64,000 bases of DNA. Source: Pilatotrama ljubarskyi (Eukaryota > Basidiomycota > Agaricomycetes > Polyporales > Polyporaceae). Below the pieces are notes generated by a model. That model was given only the letters and a program-made list of their open reading frames with translations. It did no database searches and was not told where the DNA came from. Location: assembly GCA_022385805.1 (NCBI GenBank), contig MU277675.1:41182-105181 (forward strand), given 5' to 3'. A program made the translations under genes and the position numbers. Positions 23,841 through 36,316 of the stretch are shown here, piece after piece. The stretch's first letter is position 1. The number at the start of each line of letters is the position of its first letter.

Positions 23841-26071
23841 CTAGACCTCTCTATAAGATCCCCCTACGTGCCCCTCAGTGAGGTCACGATGATACTCAGG
23901 CGTGCCCTGGATGAGAAGGTGGGTCCCAGGTTCCGGGAGGGACACAGGCTGCGCGACGACGAGGACTTCCAACGACGCCAAGCTGTCAGGAGCAAGAGCG
24001 GTCCCATCCACCTATTGGGGCTCTTTAGTCAGAAGTGATCGTTCCAAAGCAAGCTAACTTGCTTACCTTCCTAACTCTCCAGCTCAGCTGGCTTCGCAAA
24101 TACTGCCTCATCGTTTCCGAATCAGGGGAGTTCAAAGGTGCCCATATCTTCGCAATGGACTCGTTGAGGTGCACGAAGCCCTCAGTCACGGCGCTTGCTT
24201 GCCGCCGACAATTGGCGCAGCGCTGTGGGGCGCTGTTCACGAACGCGTGGTGCGCGCCGACGTACGTAGGAGCCGTGTACCAGTCTTTGGGATCCTCCGG
24301 AACTCCGCCGAGGAAGATGAGAACGGCGAAGCTGCTCCCGACTTCGTACTTCTTGACGCGGATCCGGACGGACCATTCCCAGGGCAGATTGGGCACTGGG
24401 CTTGGGGGAAGCTCCGGTACCAACACGAGGTAGCTATCCATCAGCTCGTCATCCGCCGCGGGTACCTCGAGCACGGTATAGGCACGCTGGCGACGTCCGG
24501 AGGACCCGGGTTGTATTTGTTTAGTGGAAAGCGACAGCTCTTGAATCCATACCACACCGCCGTCGCGGTTCGCCGGAGCGGAGAGGAGGTACTTGCGAAG
24601 GGACTGGGGAGCGTAGAGCTCATTAACGACCTCTGCTATACGGCGAGACACGATGACTCTGTCCTTGAGGTTGAGGCCGTTGAACTCCGGATAGGAGTAG
24701 CCCAACTGGGTTGGGCATGGTTCTGTCACGCCACGAGAGGTCCAGAAGGTGCTCTGCGTATCCAGGAAAGGTGTAAGAGCTAGAAATTCCACACATCAGC
24801 CACTCCGTTTGGAAGCAATCTGGATGAGAACGCACGAGTATTCTCATCGACCGTAGAGTTTGGAGGTATAGTGAACGTGCCATCACGTGTGGGAGCCTTT
24901 GATACCCACACATCTGGACGGAGTGCCGACCACAATGAGAGCAGACGGTCAACTTGACAATGGTGCAGCATGAATATCGGGTCAAACGCTGGGGCAAGTT
25001 AAGGCACTGCCTCATCCGGGGGAGTAGATCGTCACTGACCAGCATACGCGGGATCGCCCATGTGTCCCGTGCCACCGACGCAATCGTGGATCGCGTCGTG
25101 GATCGCCTCCAGACTGTTGCTAGCGCTGGCGTTGTCCCCGGGTGCGTTGCAACTGAATGCAGGCCATGTGTTCGCGTGGGCGAGTAGACTATATGTCTTC
25201 GATAGAAAATCGGCGTGGTTGGCCTGTAGCGTGCTAGAGAGCAACACGTCAGCCAACGAAGCAGTCTTTCGGGTAGGCGGATCCTACGCTTTCAGCTCTT
25301 CTAGGTCGTCCCCGGCATCAGAACCGGTGCTTGTCGGGTATCGCACGGTGGCAGGCCACTTCGCGAACGACGCAGCAAAGCTGGTGTCGATATGGTGGAA
25401 TCGATAGCGCATGAGGGGGTTCTGCACGCTACTGCGCTGGCCATCGGGAGTGGTGATCGTGACGCGTTCCATACTGATCACTTCTGGAGGAGGGAGGGCG
25501 TTCGTTGCCCAGTCCCAGTAGGGCTGTCTCAGGTCCAAGGCTGCCTTCCTCCAGCAGCAGCCATCATAAGTGTATGTCCTGGAGATCCGAATCGCATGTT
25601 TATGAATAATTTGCTATAATCATGCCATATTTGACGTCAGACGCGTCAGGCTAAATTGTGAAATCATTTGGGCCGTACCTCGTATAGTGAGACATACGGT
25701 CGGTGCCAGGTCGGAAAGAGGACAGAGCCATGAGTGCAATAGCCCGCCAGTTCGGTAGGAGACTCCTCTCCAGCGCCGTTCCAAGGTGTATACGGGAGTC
25801 CATGGATACCGGCGACCTGAAAGAACGAAATGGGGTCGTCTTCCGGAGTATCCATCATGACCTCTGTGCCCGGAGGAATGTAAGATCCTCAGGTTGCTGA
25901 AGAGGAATGCGACATGATACTGGACGTACGCAAAGCTTGGATGTATAAGGAGAACATCCTCTCATCCTTAACGAAGTCGTTGATCTCCAGCCGGTTGGGA
26001 GCGACTGCTCCGAGCATCTCGCCGCCCACAGGGCCGGTCGTGATGACACTAGTGCTAGGTATGACAGCCAT
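23841..26071 (-). CDS. Tyrosinase (polyphenol oxidase), type-3 copper enzyme
   Basis: The enzyme oxidises monophenols and o-diphenols to quinones for melanin. Seven exons (26071-25930, 25863-25679, 25613-25288, 25233-25040, 24988-24836, 24779-24067, 24011-23841) sum to 627 aa with every junction in phase. Copper A ligands are the histidines in [14 protein letters not shown] and PTWHRPYV; the Cys two residues before the second His (CTH) is the usual thioether partner. Copper B ligands lie in [20 protein letters not shown] and [34 protein letters not shown] is the conserved linker. The C-terminal part (residues about 400-627) is the lid domain that is normally removed to activate the enzyme, ending in [12 protein letters not shown]. 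No signal peptide is present, as in most basidiomycete tyrosinases. All copper ligands appear intact, so it should be functional. Confidence 0.95.
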
Positions 26072-28681
26072 GCTGGTTGGGTAATACTGCCTGAGGCACT
26101 TCTAGTGGGCTTCAGTGGTCCGAGGAGTTTGGGCAACGAATCCACGTTGCTTGAGCTTTTATATCCATCCGTAGGCAGCCTTAACGGATGGCAAAATCCG
26201 ACCTAGAGAGTCACTAGGATGTGAATGTCCCAGGGATAGGCGATACCGGAGGCCCGGTAACCCAGTCTTTAGGCTGTTCAGGATCGCGATGAGAAGACCG
26301 CTTCAGCCTCTTCGATTTCTCGCTTCTCGCTCAACATGGTTGTACATCTAGACTACTCACCTAGAGAACCTGCCCCTTCCGTCGGGAGCGCTGCTCCGCC
26401 GATACTGCGGCGCGGTGTCTAGGGAGCTACAGCGGTGTCGTATGTTCCATGAGAGCCTCACGTTCTAGACCCGCTATCGCGAAGTAGCGTCCTGGTTGGT
26501 ACGAGAGAGGAATGCTCGAACGTCGTGATCTTCGCATGCATCGCTCGCTGGAGAGGTCAAGGATCGTGCTGCGTGTGCTCCAGGTGATCGCACTCCGCTT
26601 GATTTGATCAATCCATGAATCATGGTCAATGCCCACAGGCAACGCGCGTCGCACTGTGCTTACCGAACCCTAGCTTGTTAGACAGATCCTGCGCAGGCGG
26701 TCTCGCGTGAGGTGACCGGCTGCGACGAGCGCTGCCACAGAATCCTACATGATGCGAAGTCTGTATGGTGCTTCCTCGGTCAAGATGGGCTCCGAGGGAG
26801 GGGGGACAAAGAGCGGCGTGTCTTATACGACCATCTTGAGGGACTGGAAGGCTCTGCATACAATCAGCGGCATTCCCATCGACGTAGAGAAATCACCAGA
26901 TCCGCATGTTGCATAGTGAATGTGCAGTGCTCCACGTACTACAGGACGCGCCACTGCAGAGGTCGCGATGGATTAGGCCGGACGACACATATGTCAAGAG
27001 AGCCCGTACCCGAGAAAAGGTGGGCAGGTGCCAGTTTGAATGGATGCGAGGACCCTTCGGTGACTAAACCGGTCTGCCCCGGGAGGTTGGCGATATTTTC
27101 TAGGGCGGTCTTGATGCGATGGGGCATACCTGATACCCGCCTACGTAGTTCGGGAACATGCACACATCTGCGAGAAGAGCATTGGCAGCACCTGAAGTTC
27201 AGTCTTGCTCCGTGTTGATTGTGTATAATAAATGCGGGAGGTCGGTCCCGCTCAACCGTCGAATAGCAGCTCATCTCGTATTCGAAGTAGAGAGACTGGA
27301 ACGCAGGGGTGGCGGGCATCCGAAGATGATGGTCCATGTGTAGCGCGGTAAGAGACAGGTACCACACCCATTAAGGCGAGCCGTACAAACCAGACTATGA
27401 TGAGAGGCACGGTCTAGGCAAATTCAGGAGAGGGCGGAGGGTTCTGGGCTTTGGAGGACGGCAAAACTGTAGGGCAGAGTCTGCGGTAGGCACCTTCTAA
27501 TGGAGCTCCCTTGGGCATTTTGATCGTTTCCGGCTTGTGTCTGTCCAGTGTATGCTCCTGTCAAATCGCATACGATTGCGAGCTGGCATCGTCTCTGGTC
27601 TAACTTCTGACTAGGACTAGTGTTGACCTCCTCAAAGGAAACGAAGCACGTAGAATCGGTGCACGGCTGGTGATCTCGCAGACCCAAAAAAGCACCATAT
27701 CATTCTCCCTACCTAGCCCCCGTATGAGGTTTGCAAGGCTCACCGAAAACAATGTGGAATGGTCAATCGAGCGACCATGACTATCAGAACACGCCAGAAC
27801 TTGAGTGAGTACTGTGGCCATGGGTGAGTGAGTGACGGAAGTGCGCAGCGCGTGCCGCGGAGTTGCAGTGACCGTATGGCTCGGAGTTTGGTCGGAGTCC
27901 AATTGTTGACTTCGCCTCAATAAGCAGATGAATATGTTCGAGCTGTCCAATGTCGTAGTCATTGTCAAAACAGTCGAATGGCTCTCCCGGTGTACGGACC
28001 AACACAGTAGCAGTCTACGACCTTTAGCACCTATGACAGGCGTAGACTGAACAGCCGTGAAGTGCGCGCTTGCGCAGGCCCCGGGGAGGGGGGTGTCTCA
28101 TATTAGGCCGCAGTCAGGCTCTGGTCCGAGTGCCCACGAAAGCGATCCGTTGGTATAGCATATCTGCCATGCGTGCGATTCACTCGTACCACCGATTGTG
28201 CTCGCCTTGCACTCATCAAGCATACGCGGAGTTAGAGAAGCACTGATATACCAGATTCATCGCGCAATGGCGCTTCGGTACGGACATTGTGAGGAGGATC
28301 GGCGCCTCATAGGATTCCAAGCTCAAGAGGCATGCTATGCGCTTGCGTTTCCGCTGGGATGAGACCCTTCTCGGGCGAAGGTGGCGTTTCGAGCCGGTGT
28401 GAACGGACCAGTACATGCAAGCATCCTCACATGGTTCATTGCATCAACGCGATCTCTAAATAGATTGTACGCATGGGTCCGCTACGGGTGCATAGCACTG
28501 CAAATAGAAGAATGATTTACTAGGCATTGATGGCGAGCGGTATCGTGTACATACAGTAATGCGTCATTACCAGTTCGTACTATAGTCTACCGAGGAGAGA
28601 CCCGGACCAGGCAGCCACAATCGAAAGCACGAAGACTACAACGGAGCGTAGCGCAGACATTTTACGAATACTCGTACAGCA
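26072..28681. other. 2.6-kb stretch without an assignable gene, 5' of tyrosinase
   Basis: The right part holds the 3' end of the Rad60-like gene and the left part the tyrosinase promoter. In between, the minus strand has several medium open frames (28005-27784, 27968-27600, 27687-27424, 27367-26939, 26654-26427) with plausible splice-like sites, but I found no known motif and could not join them into a convincing protein. It could be a decayed gene. No terminal repeats were seen. Confidence 0.5.
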
Positions 28682-30511
28682 TCAAAGACCAACCACTTCA
28701 ACTTGGTCGCCATCTTCCAAGTCAGCCTCCCCGATCTCGGTCTCCGGGTCCATCCTGTCCCCGTCGACGCTCAGCGCCGGGACCTTAGTCGCTACAGCCT
28801 TCCCCCGCCCTCGCGCCTTCGCCGCAGGAGCGTTTGCCGGGTACTCGCTTTCCAATCCCGCCTTCGCAAGAAAAGCACGGACGATGGCACCACACTTTGT
28901 CGTGGGACGCACACGGAGGCTGATGTCCTTCCCCTTCGTCCGCTCGCTGCGGACGATCAGATGGAAGGTGTCCGCAGGCTTGTCGTCCTCATCGGACCCG
29001 GGAGAGGCCGCGCCGGATCCGGAGTCAGAGAGCTCTGTTATTGAGGGCGAACGCGCACGAGATGGAGAGCGGCGAGAGGTATCGTGGATCTCGGTGGGTC
29101 CAGGGGGTGCAGCCGATACGGAGCGCATCCGCTTGTTTTCCTGCAGGTACTGATAGGTGAACTTGTCGCAGGCCTCTGTGGAAATTATCAGCATAGAACC
29201 CTTCCAAAGCAAAGAGCTCACCAACCAAGCTCAGCCTCTGCCCATATCCCTATGCTATGAGGGGTGGACGAAGGGAAGACACGCTTTCCGTCATAGGACA
29301 GGACGACGTTCTCCTGACGGACACTGGCCAAATCGGCGATCTCCGCACATAACTGATGGAAGTTCTCATGCTGGGAGGACAGTTATGGGTGCGCTCGTAA
29401 CAATGCGGTAGAGGAAACTCACCCGCTTTTGTACCATACCCCAAACTTCCTGGCGCCTGTCAGGATCGAGAGGATGCGGTGTCCATACAATCCTGAGCTT
29501 GACAGTTTCTGGGCCCCCACCTTCGGGTATAGGAGTACCTTCGTGTCTTCGTGCCTCCTCCCTGACCCGTCGCGCAATGGCCGCCAGCTCGTCATCCAAC
29601 ACGACAGTGTCCACAGACTCGTCGGCGAAGTCTGTTGGCGAGGGCTCTCGAACGACATCCCCGACGATCTGACTGTGTTAGAGTCACTATGTGTCACGCG
29701 TCGAAGCACGCCATAAACTAACTTGATCGCGTCACGTGCACGTTGTATTGCATATAGCGGCAGCGCAGGTGGAGGAGTAAGGGACCGTGATCGGCTGCGG
29801 AGGCGCCGTTTGGACTTCGATGGCGAGTCGGGATCATTATCAATTGAAGGCTTCTTGTCTTTCTTCGGTGCGAGGATATCGTCATCTGAGTCCGAGGAGA
29901 TGCTGCGAGATGGGTCAGTTGCTGGCCAATGCAAGACGCGCAAGGATCGAGCAGTTCCGTCTCACGGAAAATCGATCATCTACCTGCATATATGCGCTTG
30001 GAGTACGGTAGGGAAACGCACATAGCCACAGAACAGTCACCACTCACATTATCTCATCAGGTCTCTTTCTAGTCCAGGCAGGGAGCTCGTCCTGCTTATC
30101 CGGCCTTCTCTTCATCTTCCTGTTACGCGAGTGAGGCGAGGAGCCAGACTCGCGCTCGGAATCAGAGCTGTCCGAAGCAATGGCTTTCCGCTTCTTTTTG
30201 TCCTTCTCTATATCCACAATACGGGGATATAAGTACGATGCACGCGCCGAACTGTTACAGACAAGCGACGTACCATCAGCGAGCTTGTTCAGCCGCCTCC
30301 AGCCTTGCGCGGTGCGCGTTTGGTTACGGAGAAAGAGCGCGTCTTCATCTTCGATCGCCTGTGTAGCAGTAAGTGTTGGCGGCGGCGGCGTCAATGCCAC
30401 CGCTGAGGATGGACCGGGAGATGAGGCGGGCGGGACGTCGGTGGTGAGGGCGGCTGTGGCTGGAAGCGCGCGAGGACGCGGACGCGGTCGTGGTTTCGGA
30501 CGCGAGGACAT
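28682..30511 (-). CDS. Rad60/Esc2/NIP45-type protein with SUMO-like domains
   Basis: Rad60-family proteins carry two SUMO-like domains and work with the SUMO pathway and Smc5/6 in DNA repair. Exons were read from ATG 30511: a Pro/Arg-rich start (SSRPKPRPRPRPRALP), a charged Ser-rich nuclear-type region (DELPAWTRKRPDEIM, KSKRRLRSRSRSLTPPPALP), then the first SUMO-like domain (VKLRIVWTPHPLDPDRRQ and then VRQENVVLSYDGKRVFPS). The C-terminal SUMO-like domain is FHLIVRSERTKGKDISLRVR, then AIVRAFLAKAGLE and ALSVDGDRMDPETEIGEADL, and the protein ends EDGDQVEVVGL. There is no C-terminal Gly-Gly, as expected for the Rad60 class. Introns include one at about 29920-30047 and one at about 29366-29424; not all boundaries were fixed. 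It shares a short promoter with the GCFC gene. Confidence 0.85.
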
Positions 30512-30741
30512 CGCGGTAACAAGCCAAACACTAATCGTGGGAATCTTTCTCCTTCGCGGGGTTTTGATCTTCCACGTGACCCGGCGTCTGTGGCGCAACA
30601 GGGCGCGCCGAGCATTGCGCCTCTTCTGTTGCACTCGGACTCGACGATCTCCTCTATTGCCTCTGCTGAACTGTGGCTTGCTGACATCGTCGTGTCTTGC
30701 TTTCGGACTTTGCTATACCACACTTGCGCGACTTTAAGAGA
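30512..30741. promoter_or_regulatory. Divergent promoter shared by Rad60-like and GCFC genes
   Basis: Only 230 bases separate the two ATGs, and the genes point away from each other. Both products are nuclear housekeeping proteins, so shared control is plausible. No clear TATA box is seen. Confidence 0.5.
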
Positions 30742-33700
30742 ATGGCAGAACCTCCGGTCATCTTCAAGCGGACGAAGTCAAAGCCTGCTCAACGCGGCCG
30801 AGTGTCCACCCCGGAGACAGATGCGGCCCCTACAACCGGGACTGAGGCTGATGCGGACGAGTCGCCTAGCGTAGTTGCTGCCAAGTTGAAGAAGAAGTCC
30901 CGAGCAAAAGCAAAGTCCACCTTGAGCTTTGGAGGAGAGGAAGAGGTGGGACGTTGATCCGCCTGTCACGAGTACGTTCTGACGGATGTGTGCGAGCAGG
31001 AGGGCGGCGAAGTATTCAAGCTCAAGAAGTCGAACTTGAGTAGGAACATAGCGCTCAGAAACACGGCAGCAGGGTACGCATGTGGCTTCACTGGGACGTC
31101 GATGCTTGGGCTTCCATGTACACATATTCTGTTCAGTCGCGTCGGTATAATTGAACGTTCCGTCTATTCTCATACCCCTCACAAGGTGTGCATGGAAGCT
31201 CAAGCAAGATTCCTAGGCTAAGCGTCCTGGAGGAACGTGCTGACAGACTCACTAGGGTATCGCCTGCACCCTTCGAGCCGGCAATAGCACAGCGATCCGC
31301 AGGTCCAACGTATGATGCTGCGCATCTCAATGAGCTAAAAGCTAGCACCCCAACCGCTCGGCCTTCTCTGTCTGCGGAAGATACGATGTCCTACGATGCG
31401 GATGTCTCCATGGACATTGACTCGTCCGCTCAGGCCTCTTCCTTGACGGGCGTCACAGGTATGGCGTTCTCTCTTTGTTCCAGACATGCGTCCAATCATT
31501 CTGCCAGATGAAATAGCAAGTGAATCAGCCATTCCGTCTGCTGCATCGGTTCTTGCGGCCAAGCAGAAGCGTGAACGTCTCCGCGCGAGCAAAGCTGCAG
31601 GCGCAGAGGACTACATATCACTCTCACTTACGAAGAGAGACGACTACTCCAAGGGGCCACATCCCGAGAGCAGACTCGTCAGAGAAGAAGACGAGCTCGG
31701 GGAGGCTGACGACGGTAAGCACTCTTCGTCCTCACCATCAATCACTTACCTAACGTGACACACTAAGAATTCGCGGAGTACACTAGCGCACAAGAGCGCA
31801 TCGCACTTGGAAAACAATCGCGAAAAAGGGAAGCCCAAAAGCGTCGAGAAGAGATGCAAGAGATGATTGTCGATGCGTGCGTTCTACACTATCCTTGCAC
31901 GCCGCAGTAACTCACGCATCCGGTTAGCGAAGAAGAGGACGAAGAGACACGCGAGTGGGAACAGGAACAGCTGCGTCGCGGGGGACTCCGCCCGGAGTCA
32001 GTCGAGCCAGAGGCCAAGCCCGTTTACAAGCCTGCTCCAAGTATGTGTTACGTCGTGTCTGGTCGAGGGCAACACTGACATGCTATTCTTGTAGTACCCG
32101 CCGTCACGCCTATCCCTACCATGGGTGCTGCTGTGGCACGTCTCACTCAGTCCATGAGCGAGCTTACCATGTCTCATGCCGAGCACTCCGCGGCCATGTC
32201 CAAACTTGGTGAGGAGCAGCGTCTGCTCGAACAGCGAGAGAAAGAGATGCGAGAGATGATCGCCAAGGCCGAGGAGAAGCGCAGCTGGTTCTCTGCGTTC
32301 CGTGACTGGGTCGAGAGCGTCGCGACGTTCCTTGACGAGAAGGTCAGTCCTTCGATGCCGTTCCTTTTCTTTTCACCTCGCACATGTGGGCTGACAATAT
32401 ACATTGGCCGCCAGTTCCCACAACTCGAGAAGCTGGAGGACGAGCATATCTCCATCATCAAGGAACGCGCGGACATGATTGCACAACGGCGCAAAGCAGA
32501 GGACGAAGACGATCTCACGCTCTTCTTCGGCACTCCTCCCCAGCTGCAGCCCAAGCCCGACGAAGTAGACGATCTCGGGCGCACCATCCCCTCCGCCAAC
32601 TCCGCCGCCTCCCGCGCTGACCGTATGGCCGCGCGCGAAGCACGACGGCTCCGTCGACGTGCCACCAACCAGCAAAAGAAGGAAGAGGAAGAAGAGGGCT
32701 ATTCGACTGACGCAGAGCTGCCCCCGAGCGACGCGGACGACTACCGCGCGGCGATGGGCAAGCTCGTCGCGGACGCGAAGGAGATCATGGCGGACGTCAA
32801 GGCAGAAGAGTTCCGCGACCCCAGCGTCGGCTTGGGCAAGTGGTTCGGCGAGTGGCGCGCGAAGTTCGACGATATCTACCGCGGCGCATGGGGTGGCCTC
32901 GGCATGGTCAGCGCATGGGAGTTCTGGGCACGCCTCGAGGTCCTCGGGTGGAACCCGCTTGAAGTGCGTATTCATCTACATACCCGTTCTTGCTCGAAAG
33001 CAGCACTGTTGCTCACGACGCGTCACAGCGTCCGCGCAGCCTCGACTCCTTCAATTGGTACAACGCGCTGTACAAGTACTCTCGGCCGAGCACGCCGGAT
33101 GCCGACGAAGACGAGGACGAGCCCGAGCTCGGGCCTGACGGCGACCTCGTCTCTGCGATGATTTCCACGGCGCTCATCCCACGCTTGTGCCGTATCATCG
33201 AGAGCGGCGGGCTCGACCCGTACTCAGCGACGGACATCCGCCGCCTCGTCGATCTCACCGAGCAAGTGGAGGCGTCCGTAGACAGGCAGAGTCTAAAATT
33301 CGAGGTGCGTCTCCTTCCCCTCTCACCAAAGTCAGAAATCGTCATGCTAAGAGGGTGAAATGCAGATGCTCCTGAAATCCGTCTACACCGTCTTCAACGC
33401 CGCAGTAGCCGCAACCGAGTCGTCCCTAACGCCTTTCCTCGAGCTCAACCAACCGCGCTTCGATCCCGCCGGAATCCCCGCGCGAAGACGGTTCCTCACG
33501 CGAAGGTACAAGCTTCTACGCAATTTGCTACAGTGGCGGAGGTACGCAGGAGACAGGTACGGGCTCGGCACGCTCGCCGCCCGCCTCGTCACTTCGAGCA
33601 TGCTCCCTGTAGCCCAGACAGGATGGGAGGTCGGTGGAGAGGAGCTGATGCGCAAGGTAGGCATTATGAGCGCCTCCACAAGGACGGGCTGGCTGACGGT

Positions 33701-33781
33701 AACCTCTCCAATTTACAGGTCGCCCAGACACTTCCGACCGAGCTCGTACCGTCCGCGTTGCAGGGCTTACTACGTTCTTGA
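30742..33781 (+). CDS. GCFC-domain protein (PAXBP1 / GC-rich sequence DNA-binding factor homologue), spliceosome-associated
   Basis: PAXBP1-type proteins partner with the Ntr1/TFIP11 machinery in spliceosome disassembly. The start MAEPPVIFKRTKSKPAQRGR and FKLKKSNLSRNIALRNTA match the charged N-terminus of the family. AHLNELKASTP is the family's conserved block, followed by acidic EDELGEADD and a coiled coil (GEEQRLLEQREKEMREMIAK). The C-terminal GCFC domain has GLGKWFGEWRAKFDDIYRGA, WEFWARLEVLGWNPLE, FNWYNALYKYSRP, ISTALIPRLCRIIESGGLDP and a final segment ending VPSALQGLLRS. At least nine short introns interrupt it; several exons were joined by eye, so internal boundaries are approximate. The stop at 33779-33781 follows an intron at about 33657-33718. 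It converges with the homeodomain gene. Confidence 0.9.
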
Positions 33782-33952
33782 TCAACGTCCGTTCGCCCTC
33801 CAAGAGTTCCTTAGTGTATCATTAAGCTGTATGAAGCGCAGACTACAGGCGGATCATGACGTGCCGGAACCGTTGGCCTCCGCAATAAGTTACACTAATC
33901 CTACATCAACTCCCAACTGCCGAATGCACCTCCTTCCGCCCATTGGACGGGT

Positions 33953-35735
33953 CTACTCTGGTTCATCCGAGGTATTATCCATGATCGCTACCTGTCCGCG
34001 ATACACCTCCTTCGCCTTCGCGGTCGCCTCGGTTGTGGCTACCGCAGGATGAGAATCGGGCGGAAGGAACAGTTCGACCTCCTCGCACGGCGTAACAACC
34101 TCGTCGTCGTCATCGGTCTCCTCCCCACTTCCAGGAGTGGCTGTAGCGCCTCCGCTACGTCTAGCATGTCCGATCTTAGAGGTGTCGCAGATACCATGAG
34201 CGCCTTCTGAGTCAAGCGAGTGAGAAAGCGGTGAAGAATCGTTTACTCCTGTGGCACCTGAACCTGGTCAGCCGTCGCACTGTCAGCACGCCGATACTAG
34301 ACAGTACGCACCTGCACCATGGGTTGCAGACAACGAGCCCTCTGCCATTTGCGCATCAGCGTCAGGGCAAGAGATATCAGATGGTCCACCGGGACGTTCT
34401 GCAGCCAGAGCTCGCATGTTTCTCGTGAGTGCAAGAAGGTCGGTCATTCGCATCTGGTAAGAAACAGGAGTCGCTGGGAACCCGAAGCCGGAAGCGTCGC
34501 CAAGGGTCACAGGCGACAGAAAGCCAGGAAGCGGAGACCAGAGCTCAGGGGGTACGTCCGGCGGCCGAGTATAATCGGCAAGAAAATACGTCGAGTGAAA
34601 GGGCGGAGGCTCGACCGGTGCAGCGGAGTCCCCAGACTCGTTAAGTAGGCGGTAGAAGTAGCTGTTGCCCATAGGGAAGCCCGGGTAATCAGAGGATACC
34701 GCCGGCGAGAACGCTGACGGGGGAGCCGAACCAGGAGTGTTGAATACCTGAGGCTGCATCGAGTACCCGCCACTAGGTATATGCAGGGGCGCCAAGTGTG
34801 AGGTATGAGCCCTGTTACCAGGAAGACCAGGATGCAAGTCAGGAGAATGACATGACTGAGACCCTGAGAAGTCGTCATAGTACCCCGGAGTTGAGGATGC
34901 TGTTCCTGTCGATGGAGGGTGCTCGCCGGGAGGGATCATGTATAGCGAGGATTGTGCAGTTTCAACACGCAAGGGAACGGTGAAGGAGGCACCCGGATGA
35001 ACGACTTGGACTGGAGGAGTCGTTTGCGATGTACCAGTCAAGCTCTCTTTCCCAGAAGCTGCATTCGACCTCGGTAGCACAGTGAGAGCCGCATGGAGAG
35101 GTGGAGATCCCTGCACCGCAGCCGTTCCCGCCGCGAACGATGAAGCACAAGAGCCAGAAGATGGGCTATCCCTAGTACTGGAAGCAGATGCAGAAGCCAG
35201 TTGACCAAGCGGAGAGTGCCACGCAGGCCCTTCAGAGTGCAAGTCGAAGACAGGGCGCATAGAGGCGTTCAGCCTCGACGCCATATGGGATGTCGCATCG
35301 TCAAGTGTACCACAGCCGACGCCAGGTGAGTCATCGAGAGTCGGAACCTGACCAGGAGTATCCACGACGGGTGCTTTGGAGGCCTTCTTGCCCTTGTTAC
35401 GCTTTCCCCCGCGCTGCCTCTTGATCCACTTGCGGATCCACTTCTCCTGCCTACAAGCCGGTGAATCCCCGGAGCAATTGCACAATCTAAAGTCAGCCGA
35501 GCAATCCCCATACCGAGAAATGAGTAGCAGAAACGCACAGTCCAGTCTCTCTAGAAACCTCCGCGACGTCGTCTTTCGTCGCATCCTCGCCCGTGCGCGC
35601 ATACAGGGCCTTGAGGATGACAAGCTGCTCGGCATTTGCGACCACCCGCGCCGGTCGATTAGCGGGAATCGGGACTGACCACGGACAGCGCATCGTGTAC
35701 GTCGTCGGCGGCTGTGGGGGACTGTTGTCCGCCAT
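33953..35735 (-). CDS. Atypical homeodomain protein, putative transcription factor
   Basis: Three exons (35735-35539, 35450-34312, 34263-33953) give 548 aa with phases closing. The homeodomain lies at the N-terminus: RPARVVANAEQLVILKALYA (arm and helix 1), DATKDDVAEVSRETGL (helix 2), and after the first intron QEKWIRKWIKRQRGGKRNKG (helix 3). Spacing and hydrophobic core fit a homeodomain, and Trp48 is kept, but the usual WFxN becomes WIKR, so the nearly invariant Asn51 is Arg. The remaining roughly 470 residues are Ser/Pro-rich and disordered, with an acidic stretch (GEETDDDDEVV) near the end that could activate transcription. The ATG at 35735 is the first in frame. It is not linked to a mating-type partner gene. 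DNA binding is inferred. Confidence 0.78.
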
Positions 35736-36316
35736 CCTTGACGAGGCTGCCGTCGCGTCAGGGATGCTCGTGTATGCGCCGGCTTGATGGTGGGAGTTGG
35801 AGTCGAAGGGCTCGAGGGCCACGCCGCTGCCACGTTCGTCCAACCTGCCTCGCCCGGCCAGAGCTGTCTATCTGACACCTCCAAGTCACGTTAGCACTTC
35901 ACATCCTTCTGTAGTGCCAAGACGTCCGGGGCCGCTACATAATCATAATGAACGGGAGTGGAGGTCGCTTCGAAGGCGGACAGCCACACTCCCAAAGCAG
36001 TCGCGGACTTCTTCCTCCGCGTGGCTGTGGCAGCTCTCCGCGCAATTCACTCGTTTGGATCCCGGTACCCCTATCAATATCAGCGGGAGGTGTCCTGATA
36101 CATATCAAAGAGAGAAATACGAATACCCAGCAAGATGTAAGATACAGTACAAATACAGCGGCGAACCGAGGTCCCTCGAGCCCGCAAGACCAGCCTCGTC
36201 CTGCCATCCGTCTATCCTTCCATCCATCCCCCGCTGGAGGCCATGGCATATGTGACGGCTCTACTTCTCATAGTCACCTTCTCGACGGACCCCAGTCAGT
36301 TTCTACCCGATCATCT

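Noticed and set aside
24169..24783. 204-aa plus-strand frame
   Set aside because: Antisense shadow of the tyrosinase C-terminal domain.
26939..27367. 142-aa minus-strand frame, considered as a separate gene
   Set aside because: Looks protein-like in places but no family, no clear start exon and no join to neighbours; kept only as a question in the findings.
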